NCBI GenBank assembly: GCA_021234155.1
Contig: JAJEKV010000026.1
Coordinates: 16,048,283-16,112,282 of the forward strand
Source of the DNA: Isoetes taiwanensis
Lineage: Eukaryota; Streptophyta; Lycopodiopsida; Isoetales; Isoetaceae
Length of the DNA stretch: 64,000 nt
Reading direction: 5' to 3'
This document shows, piece by piece, positions 54,801 through 64,000 of this stretch (positions are counted from its first letter, which is position 1; each line of letters begins with the position of its first letter). The notes below the pieces were generated by a model. That model saw nothing but the letters and a program-made list of their open reading frames with translations, was not told the origin of the DNA and did not search any database. The translations under genes and the position numbers were made by a program.

Positions 54801-57299
54801 TTGTGTTGGTGTAAGTGCCACTCCTGAAAACAGAATAAGGAAAATAACAAAGAACACAGCAAAATTGTTGATGGGTTACGTTTTTTATGTGGATGATGTC
54901 CACTGAAAGTGACTGAAACCAGGATTGGAGCTGCTATAAATTGATGAAACTGCTTGATTATAGACATTAAACGACCAGTTTATTCATTTCCAGTTTTTTA
55001 TTTCTTGCAATGGGTCTTGCATAGATGTAGATCTTGTTCGTTTCTTGCATTTGTTGCTCTAGTCATGCTCTTCTACTGCTGAAGATGTTTTCTTTTTTTT
55101 AGTAGAAAGAACGAAAATAAGAGAATTCTCCAATGCAATCTTTGCCATGATGCTGGAATAAGCATAATGGTGGGGTGTGAGCCGGACAGATTGTTGATAG
55201 TGCAGATTTCAGGCATATAGAAATCTTTTGATTGTTCCTCAAGGTGTGTATTTCGTCATATTGACAATATGTGTTTATACAGGCTGTGAGCATACAGACA
55301 TACTACTGTTATTATGGCCATTGCATCATTTGAAGATGATCCATATCACTTTACAGGTATCTGTGCTATCTGTTTTGCGAATAGATGGTTTTGCCATGAT
55401 ATTGTTGTAGTCTTTTGAATGATGAAGTTATTGTTCAGGAATATTGCTTCTAATTTGTTTTATCTTACAGTTCATGTACCTTTTATGACATTTGATAGTA
55501 CATTTGTGTTCGTCAAAGTTCATCTCTACGCCCACTGTTTATTTGTTTAATTTATAGTTCATGCAGGACCTTTGCAAACTTTTTTTTTTTCATGTTTAAG
55601 TTAACCCTTTGGTTTTTGGTGGTGCTAATTTTTCGAGTTTAAGTTAATTTTATTCAACCTGGCTTTTGGTGGTGCTAGTTTAAGTCTACTTTAATGCTTT
55701 AAGTTATTTTTTGTTGTACGTTATCTCATTGCTTGGTATGTTTTTGTAAATGACAGGTTTGAGTTTGAGGCTGGAACCATGTAATAGTGGAATTTGTTCA
55801 AAGACTTCTGAAGCATTTAGTGAAAATGGATTATCTATTAGACGAGCAGCTGTAAGAACCCATGCCATTACCGTAGTTCATCAGGTTTGCCTCTCTCTGG
55901 CATGCTTATCTTGCAATGCATGCAATGGTTATTGCATGCGTGGAGTATATGCATGATATTGGGGCTCAGTTTCTTTCTGCATATCTTGCTTAGAATTAGT
56001 TGTCCGTGCTCTTTTAAATCTTTTTCTACAAGTTGGATAGGGAATAATTCCTATGTGTAACATTATTGTCATAGTATCATGCTTGATCTTAAATTAAAAT
56101 ACGAAATTGCGCAGAATAAAATGCAAATACAAACTTTGCTCGAGAAGGCTGGAAATGCAACAGAGTCAACAAGTATGCTCAAAGGAGAATACATTAATGT
56201 ATGAGTGTGGTGGCTGAACCCCTAGTATTAATGGTTTTAACATTCATCAGCTAGCTGGATCTTTGTTGAACAGTATTTCATATCCAAAGTGGAGATTCCA
56301 ACTGTTCGTTGATAAAACCAACCTGGGTATCCAAATGCTTTGTTGCAGGTGTCACTTTTGGTCCTTTGATGAATCAATTGCACCAGATTTATCCACAAAA
56401 CAAAACTGTTGTGAGTATCGTCTCTTGCAAATCCTGACAATGAGTAACAGTTTTAAGCCGCAACACTACTGAGGCTTACAGTAGGCTGCTTTTTTGAGGC
56501 CCAAGTAATAGCATTTCCTTCATAAAAGGAAACATGGCCTGTTGTTTTTGGAATTATCATTTTTAGTCAAATTTCCATTGAGAAAGGCTTAAATTGTAGT
56601 TGCCAAAAAGGTCAAATTGCTGGTTGCCAATGCCACCACAACTCATACAGTTGGTATTCTAGCAACTGCACATTTGTGTAATCCACTCCAAATTGTCGTA
56701 CAGTAATCATGAACTATCTGCTCGTTTTTCCTTTTCAAGGTTAAATCTTCATGTGCTATGTTTTTGCCAGCATCGACTGTTAGAGAAGATCGGAAGGGGT
56801 AGTATTCCTTTTTAGCCTGCATAGACAAATCTAAGAAAATTTGTTAATGGTTAGAGTTAGGATACATGCATGTAGAATAGCTGACATGTATACTGTTGTA
56901 TTTGCAGTCATTGACTGGGGAGGTGGTCTGCAGTGAGGTCTCATAGTTGGGGCTTGGGCTTCTATGGTTTTGCTTGGAAAAGATGGTAATGAAATTTGAG
57001 AAAGATGGGAGATTGTTCTGATATATGTCCTTTTTCAAGTTACAATTATCTCTGATTGGTAATGCAGGATATGTAGATGCAGTAGTGAAAGTCTCCTAGG
57101 AGATAAAGGGTATGTTGCTAATAATTTCTTTGTTGTCCATTTAAATTCCAAAGCAGTTCCGTAAATCACCATCACACTCTATATACTCAAAATCAATGAT
57201 GTCATTCTTGGTTTGTCCTTGTAAACACTGAACCTTGCCGTTTCTGTTCTTAGAAGCTATAGATAAGATAATTTATTCAATTTATTCAGAATATCATAT
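54801..57299. other. downstream of cactin, no further gene recognised
   Basis: This is an AT-rich sequence with T-rich tracts. It probably contains the cactin 3' UTR at the start. Short frames such as 55750-55956 and 56263-56472 do not resemble known proteins. Confidence 0.4.
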
Positions 57300-57480
57300 A
57301 GACTCTGGATAAGGCTGCGATAATTCTATTGACTGCGATAAGGAGGAAGCAATAAGGCTGGATAAGGCTGCGATAATTCTATTGACTGGATAAGGCTGCG
57401 ATAATTCTATAATTCAAGTGTCAATTGACTCTGGATAAGGAGGAGCAATATCAATTGACTGCGATAAGGAGGAAGCAAGT
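57300..57480. repeat. scrambled tandem repeat
   Basis: The words GGATAAGGCTGCGATAATTC, TATTGACTG, GATAAGGAGGAAGCAA and TCAATTGACT recur three or four times in varying order and partial length. This looks like repeated slippage or nested duplication rather than a regular array. Confidence 0.8.
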
Positions 57481-58529
57481 TAGATCTGTCGATTTGATGG
57501 CATTCCCTAACTGCCTAAGGTGATGTTCGCCTTCTATTTGAGATCCACGTGCTTGGCAAGTTCATCGCAATGACCACACTTCATGTGAAGGATGCTTAGA
57601 TGACATCGATATTGGTTATTTCGTGCCTGTATTTCCTTACGGATTCATCCATATTTTTCCATGTCAGTTGCTTGTCGGGTTGTGATTCCAATGTTTTGAT
57701 TTGACAATATTTCTGGTTTCTATATTTTGTGAAGTTAACTTAATGAGGATCATTACGCCTTGTAAAGGCTCTAGCGGCTCCGCCAGATGAGGCAGTGCAC
57801 GAGCGGCGTAATATATGACCAGTGGAAATTATCGGACGTAATAACCTGGAGCTTTAAATTTCCTCCGCCCTTCAGAGCTTGCCAAAGTTTTCTGAGACAA
57901 TTTGAAGCATTCTATAGTTTTATCCTTTGTGGGTCATTCAAAAAACAAAATAAATTGCTTGAAATCCAATGTCGGAAAGGGACTAGACCCTCTGGCAGAG
58001 CAATTTGCATGTGGGCGCTTCATTTGCTTCTCCTCCTTTCTCTTGCTTCTATGTTGATTTACGAATCTAAACAAAAAACGAGAAATCAAAGCCTCGTGAT
58101 GAATTACAAAAAACAGTGGTTGGATATAAAATAAAATACTAAGATACATGTTCTGGTTGAATAGGTCCAATATTCACAAAGAATCAAGTACTGGGCGCTT
58201 CCGTTTCTATGATCTGGGTTAAAAAACATGGTACTTACAGTTAACGTAGAGCTTAGATTTGTGTGGTTTTAATTTGTGTGGTTTTAATTTTGTGTTTAAT
58301 TCAAACACAGGGTGCTAAGCCAATGAAAAGGAGATCTGCACCTCAGGCCTGTCCTCTGCTCGAATGAAGGTAAACTTGCGACATCTTCATCTGCCAAAAA
58401 AAAAATCTTAAAACAAGGCAAGCAGAGGAAGTCTCAAAAGCGGCATTGCTCTAACCGGGGGCAAAATTACGTCGTATAATTTAAAGAGAATAATGCCATA
58501 ATTCAAAGCTCCTGGTCATTACGGAAGGA
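57481..58529. other. 1 kb without a recognisable gene
   Basis: A 115-codon frame at 57787-58134 has one hydrophobic stretch (WALHLLLLLSLASMLIYES) but no similarity I can name and no supporting context. Otherwise I see nothing. Confidence 0.35.
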
Positions 58530-58650
58530 GAAATTTCACTCACCTTGAAATTTCAGAAGGAAATTTCGAGATAACTTGGTGGGTTGTGATTCCTTCTAAA
58601 ATTTCAAGGTGAGTGAAATTCTTCGACAAAATTTTAACCCACCTTAAAAT
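58530..58650. repeat. 30-bp inverted repeat (hairpin) with a third related arm
   Basis: GAAATTTCACTCACCTTGAA at 58530 onward, continuing to 58561, pairs with 58591-58621 (TCCTTCTAAAATTTCAAGG and so on) with about one mismatch in 30 bp and a loop of 29 bases. CCACCTTAAAATTTCAG near 58640 repeats the left arm directly. It could be the remains of a small MITE. Confidence 0.8.
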
Positions 58651-59480
58651 TTCAGTACGTTTTTTTAGAACCTCCTGAACTCTGCTACAGCCAGATTTAG
58701 GAAAAAAAATTCAGAAAAACAAGCAAAAGTAACCTTGATACAACCCGGTTTTGTCTAGTAGCTTGGGCGGCGTCGGCCGAATTTGTGGTATGAATTCGAC
58801 ACTAAAAGTGAAGCCAAGATCGCTGTCGGATGTCTTGAAGAAATTGAAAATTAGATTTTTGTTGATGTTTGTGCATGATAGTATTTAAATCAAATTGTCA
58901 CTTGATAGCTTATTTTGCGAATCAAATCCGAAGAGTAAAATCTAACAAAGCTATGCCGCACTCTGAACTCAAATGTCGGAGCCACTCTATTCACAAAATC
59001 CGTCATAGCCAACCAAATCCATTTTCTTTTAACACGGAGAGCAAAGACCTCATTTTCTTAAGCTGAAGCCTATCTTACCTTTTGAATAGATGGTCTTTTG
59101 GGACCATAGAACAAATGGAAGCACAGAAGAAGAAAATTTGAGCAACATGCGTCAATTTTGTGTAAGGCCGCCGGTTTTGTCTAGGGCATGAAAGCTTGAG
59201 ATCGGTTGCGTCTTAAGAAATAGAGTGCGAAATGGGCTGGGGTAGAATTAGACTGGGCAGGCGGCACTGCCCAGTTCCATGACGTCAACAGAAAATTTCG
59301 CACTAATTCATCTTCAATATCCTACATTGACAAACATTCACATGTTCCTTGTTCTGGCGTTTTGTTTTGCACGTTTTCTAAGGCCATTTTATGACCTAAT
59401 ATCTTTCGTCTCCTATGAAATTTTAATCACCATAGTCCTCTTTCAAGTTTTTTGTTTTATGATGAGGCCCCCTTCTTTAC
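58651..59480. other. 0.8 kb without a recognisable gene
   Basis: There are only short frames (58869-59066, 59279-59566), none recognised. CCGGTTTTGTCTAG occurs twice (about 58746 and 59170), so some local duplication is possible. Confidence 0.35.
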
Positions 59481-59755
59481 TTGATCAACAAAACCACGCC
59501 CATGGGCCATATTGCACAATGGGTTCCCATTCTCCAGGAATTTGCCCCTTTCGAGATCATACATAAGTCCCGGAGGTCTCACACTATCCCAGACCATCTC
59601 TCCTACATTCATACGGATGATCCATCCTCAGGTGTTTTAGGTACGTTCCCAGATGCCCAATTAATGCCTCACTGGTTCCATGATTATCAGCAGTATTTAT
59701 TGACTGGAGCGCTCCAGCCCATGGATGGCGGAAGCGTTAAACACAAAAGATAAGA
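59481..59755 (+). mobile_element. Ty3-type fossil, RNase H/connection segment (plus strand)
   Basis: The plus strand reads HIAQWVPILQEFAPFEIIHK, then SRRSHTIPDHLSYI, matching the end of the RNase H and connection region of Ty3 elements (ARWxxxLQEF, then GRSHxxxDxLSRI). It lies head-to-head with the minus-strand pol at 59756, so the two were brought together by an inversion or by two insertions. Confidence 0.65.
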
Positions 59756-61830
59756 CCAAGAGCTTCATGCTCTGTGGCAGAATAATTCCGTCCTGCAGGG
59801 TTTAGCTTCCAACTGACAAAACGAATGGGCTTATGCTTATGAGGTTCATATTCTTGAGAGAAAACAACACCAATTGTAAAGGCTGAGTAAAACTCTTAAT
59901 TGTTGAAAAGTCATGTCTGCGTGAGGGTTCCACACCCAATTGGCCTCATCTCATGTGAGTTTATGGATGGGGTCCGCTTTCTCTGCGAGGCCAGGAATGA
60001 AGGTAGCATAATAATTCACCTTGCCTAGGAAAGACCGAGTCTCCTTGATGTTGGCTGGAGATTTTGCCGGGAGGACACAACTGATTTTGGCGGGATCCAT
60101 GGTGATGCCTTGCTTGCTGACCACACAGTGACGTAGAAAGTGCATTTTTTTGGATTGAGATTTATGCCAGACTTGTCACATTTTTGAAAGACAAGCTCTA
60201 GTTTGGAAAGGTGGTTATCTTCTGTGCTATAAGCGGAGAAGTCATCTCAAAAAACTTGAAGAAAGATATTTTCCTTCATGAAATCTTGGAAAACTAAGAG
60301 TATGATCTGTTGAAAGGAGGAGGGCAAATTTGAAAGACCAAAGGGAACGACCTTGTACGCAAAGATGCCCCATGGCGTCGTGAACGTGGTTTTGATTTGA
60401 CCTTCAGAGCGAATGGATATCCGATTGTACCCTGAGAAGCCACCCATAAAGGAATACATGTCATGGTCTGCAACTTCTTCCAGGACTTGATCTGTGAAAG
60501 GTAATAGAAAATGATCCCGCTCCATAGCTTGATTTAATTTTCCATAGTTCACGCAAACACGAATTTTGCCATCATGTTGTAGAGCAACAACGATAGGGCT
60601 CACCCACTCAGAGTGTTTTACTTCATAGTTCAGAAGTTTATTTCTGCTTTGACACAATCTCTGTAATTTGGGTTGAGCCTGTATTGTCATTGCTAGATAG
60701 GGCGGGAATTGTGAGTTCTCCCAAATCTTTCTTAATTCTTTGGAGATCCTTATAACTCCAGGCAAAGATGTGTTTGAACCTCTTGAAAAGTTTCATAGCT
60801 TTCTCACGGAAGGGAGGAGAAAGTCCACTCGTCAATCTAATAGGTTGATTTGTGCCCAGGTCAACGATCTCAACCTCAGAAGTTTGGATGTGGGGAATGA
60901 CCTCAGCATATGTGACCTAACATGCCGGAGCTTGCAGCAGAACTGGAGGTGCTGCACTGGCCGTGGTAAAAAATAGAGGAGTTGGGGGCGAATCCCCCTG
61001 GGTGTTGGAAGTTCTGAACCCATATTATCATCATCATCATCATCATCAAGAGAGGGTACCACGGTAACTTGATTGCAAGGTGCTAAGTATGGATCTACCA
61101 GAGTGGCAATAGTTTGATCTTGATTCAGAGTCTTGTCGCCCCATGGGTCTGCATATTCGGGATAGGCAGTGAGAAGCAGCGCAGGTGGGGGAGTTTGAAC
61201 GTGATATATATTTTGAACATCCTCCACATCACTATCAGAGAGCGAAGGTTCCACCTGTTCTACAACAATAAGTTGGCATATTTCAAGATCCATGGCGGCA
61301 GTGAGACTACCATCTATGATGACTAGTCCATCAATGGTCCAATAATGAATATTCTTAGCTTGGTGAAGAAAGGGGCGACCAACAAGCATTTCGTAATCAC
61401 CGGGATCTTCACCTGCTCACCAGACATCAAATTCAAGTGGAAACTTAAGATCGCCTATATTGATAGTAAACTGAGGCATGATGCCTTGTAGGTATGTAAT
61501 GTAGCCATTGGCAAACGTGATATCACACGGCACTTGTTATAGTTGTTTAATGCCTAATTGATGGCATAGTTTGTCCATAATGAGATTTATCATGCTACCT
61601 CCATCGATTTGGACTGGATTGACTTGCTAAGCACATACCGTGGCGTGGACCGTTGGTGTCAAAGTTGCCACAGCTCCAACAAGAACTGTGGGCAAGGGCA
61701 ATTGTTCACGGAGTGCAGGACAAAGTTTAAGAATAGTAGACAAACTCAGGGGAATTTTTATTTTGGCCAGCTCTTCTTGTAGCTCCAAAGGGATACTGGT
61801 GGACGCACTGGAGGTATCCACGGAAAGCTG
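59756..61830 (-). mobile_element. Ty3-type pol fossil: protease, reverse transcriptase, RNase H start
   Basis: On the minus strand there are a protease-like section (INLIMDKLCHQLG near 61590, EMLVGRPFLHQAKNIHYWTI near 61390), a D-rich and E-rich linker with an aspartate run, and a reverse transcriptase (HSEWVSPIVVALQHDGKIRV, DMYSFMGGFSGYNRISI, TPWGIFAYKVVPFGLSN; 60765-60300). Next come ETRSFLGKVNYYATFIPGLA (60050) and RNase H text near 59800. The catalytic segment after PFGLSN is truncated. It is an old, broken copy with several interruptions. No integrase, gag or LTRs were found. Confidence 0.8.
61027..61050. repeat. (ATC)n microsatellite
   Basis: About seven ATC units lie within the linker of the minus-strand Ty3 fossil, where they read as an aspartate run. 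Confidence 0.9.
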
Positions 61831-62137
61831 TCTTGAGGTAAGAAGGCAGTTACCTCTTTCAGGAGTTCAACTTCTGCAACAATATATAGATATGTATGTT
61901 TTGGGGTGGGGTGGGGAGGGGGTAGAAGGTTCAGCTCCCTTGGGTTGAGATAGAGTAGTGGCATGGACACCGCCAAGGTTCGGTCTTCCGCTGGTTGTAT
62001 GAGGTGGAGAATACTTTGCCGGAGTTTAGATGTGACAATCGTCATCAGATGATCAAGATCAGGCGTGAAATGAACAGATTTAAAAGGAGCATCGGCTGGA
62101 ATAGTTTCCACCGCATAAGTAGACCTGGTGTCCTGAG

Positions 62138-62383
62138 GTGGAAGAAGGTAAGGGCAACTACCTTGAGTTTGATGGGAAACCAATCAAACCCAGTTGGAAT
62201 GTTGAACCAGAGGATTCATGGCTTGATAAATTTCTTCTTGAGCTTGTTGATCCAAGGTGGCTTGAGAAGGAGATGGGGCTCATGGTTGTTAGGGCTGAGG
62301 TGCGGGGTTTCTTCAGCATGGGCGGGGGCCTTGTTTATCATTGGCGACCCATAGTTGGTAGGCCGCGAGGTAGACCAAAGTAG
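62138..62383 (+). other. 81-codon open frame of unknown nature
   Basis: The frame starts MEEGKGNYLEFDGKPIKPSW and continues with SWLDKFLLELVDPRWLEKEM and GLVYHWRPIVGRPRGRPK before a stop. The text is not low-complexity and is open upstream for some codons. It may be an exon or part of a decayed gene. I do not recognise a family, and codon-level evidence is weak. Confidence 0.3.
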
Positions 62384-64000
62384 TTTGATTTGTGCCAGGT
62401 AGTTGGACTTGGACTTGTGGAAGCTGAGGGTGCATTTTCTCTTAAAAGTTCAAGTCAAGGAGATACTCACTTCATTATTCAGGAAAGGTTTTGATTCCTG
62501 ATTCACAAACATTTTAAATCTTTATTTGTGGGTTTGCTTTGGAAATGTCATATTCCCTGTGTTTTGCCTACTAAGATATGTTACGAAACCAAAATAGTCG
62601 CATTCAAAAAGAAAAAAGAAAGGAAAAGCATGCGTGCATTGTGCATTGAATATGTCCTTCACTCATAAAGTTGGATCAATTATGTGGATCGAATGTCATA
62701 GATTAAAAAAATTAGATACCAGTGTCCTTCCCAAATTTTCAGGCTGGAAACTTTCCTAGGCTTTATGAGAAAGTTGGGGAGGTTTATTGATAAAAAATTG
62801 GAGTGTTTTACAACTCTTGGAAGGTTAACTAGATTTGGACGAAGATAGTTTGAGCGGTCTCAACATCCTTATAAAAGAAACAAACACCCATGTTGTCAAA
62901 CAAAATACCTCTCACAAAATCACATTATGTTCTAGCTTCATGTAAAGAATCAGTCCCTACATTTGCCACAACAAGCAACCATCTACACATGGATTTCATA
63001 ACCTGCAGACTGATGTCACAAAGAAAATGCAAACAACAGGTTGTGAATCTGAAAGAAGAAGAAGCTTTGTAAGCAAGAAAACTAGATTTCTACATCTCTA
63101 GTGAGAAAGATAAAGAAGAATCGGTTCTATGTACAAGAAAATTGACATGCCGAACCAACTAAGAAATCTTTCATTCATTTAGCTTTCAAATATTCACCCT
63201 CAATAGCTCCATTCTATTGCCCTCTTCCATCGCCATGCCTTCAGCCTCTCACATAAAAAAGAACCATCAAATTGTATCCGCTAGAAATGCCCATGCCGCA
63301 ACTATATATCTATTTTTGTTGTCTTTTGTTTCCCAAGATCATGGGTTCAACGTCTCGTTGTGAAAGTGGCCATGATCATTGTAATATTAGTGGGAGAAAG
63401 AGCCACTTCATCCATAGCAACCATGTTCGAAAATGTATTAGGGCTAACATTCTTGTATGCTATTGAGATGTTGCCTTTAAGGTGTCGTCATGCTTATTTG
63501 TGATACGGTCTTTTACAGAAATGGATCTATTTCCATGTCACCAACTCGTAACAATCCTGAGATACATCTATAATGGAATGTAAGTATTTGATCCATGTGT
63601 TTTCTTCAAGGTAGTTATTTTACATTAACAACGCCTCCGATATGTTGCCCCTGTTAGTCCCCTGCCCCAAAACACGGGACTATTCCTAAGGTACGGAAAA
63701 GAGCCAAAGAGCAAAGGATAAGCATCCAAGTCAGCAGCTAAGGCCACGCCAATGAGGAAGAAGAGACCAAGAGACTCCACAACATAAGGGAATCCACGGC
63801 CCGGCAATTTTTAGTGCCACTCATTATAGCAATAATGATTCCATGAGTCATGATAGAGATCATGGGATTAGGTAACCAAAGATCCAAAAATGGTAGATCC
63901 TTTGCTATTTTGGGCAGAGGCCATTGTACTATATATATACCAGAAGATTAGACTTAGATCTTTAGACAAGTTCAGGCATTTTTGTGGTCTCAACTCCTTT
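62384..64000. other. 1.6 kb to the window end without a recognisable gene
   Basis: The sequence is AT-rich with only short frames. A 60-codon minus-strand frame at 63625-63807 is hydrophobic in part but unrecognised. No repeat ends or RNA genes were seen. Confidence 0.35.

Noticed and set aside
57787-58134. 115-codon frame with a hydrophobic stretch
   Set aside because: It has no similarity, no splice or promoter context, and sits in AT-rich sequence where such frames occur by chance.

Overview
The window looks like a repeat-rich nuclear stretch of a large land-plant genome. It carries plant L1 LINEs, LTR elements with an initiator-Met-tRNA primer site, and host genes of plant type: a Myb/SANT-like protein, an NBR1-like receptor, a Euonymus-type lectin, a PLS-type PPR protein and cactin. 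A second, very abundant LINE clade with short tandem-repeat tails, and no sign of seed-plant specifics, make a fern or other seed-free plant my best guess. That placement is an inference with low certainty. There are no operons, rRNA genes, CRISPR arrays or convincing tRNA genes.

Layout. 1-929 (-): N-terminal part of an open Myb/SANT-like gene running off the left edge, with a 321-bp MITE just upstream of its start. 1.6-12.1 kb: a pile of LINE copies. Copy I is followed by a CT/GT microsatellite. Copy II is split by copy III (opposite strand), which is itself split by a solo LTR. 12.1-17.1 kb: no recognisable genes, with one old internal duplication. 17.1-24.4 kb: two related LTRs pointing away from each other, with LINE copy IV and an NBR1-like gene fragment between them. 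The right-hand LTR is followed by a primer site and a broken reading frame with a histone H3-like start and an H3 histone-fold segment. 24.48-38.67 kb: one full-length L1 with a 14-bp target duplication, split by an 8.5-kb Ty3-type insertion whose ends are both copies of the same LTR terminus in inverted order. That insertion holds a short LINE fragment. 38.8-42.5 kb: LINE copy V, which keeps an ORF1 with an RRM-like domain. 42.9-44.4 kb: a 1.4-kb poly(A) retrocopy with a 15-bp target duplication. 46-51 kb: decayed host genes (lectin, LRR and PPR pieces) and small repeats. 52.5-54.8 kb: an intact three-exon cactin gene, the only complete host gene seen. 55-64 kb: mostly non-coding, with a hairpin repeat, a scrambled tandem repeat and an old Ty3 pol fossil containing an inversion.

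How it fits together. Cactin and the Myb/SANT-like gene are the only frames under evident coding constraint. Most of the rest is layered transposon insertion whose order can be read from target duplications: L1 before Ty3 before LINE fragment, and copy II before copy III before solo LTR. Several LINE and host-gene frames are broken at tryptophan codons (TGG to TAG or TGA), as expected if methylated cytosines decay in silenced DNA. The most unusual item is the H3-like reading frame lying where an LTR element would normally hold gag.
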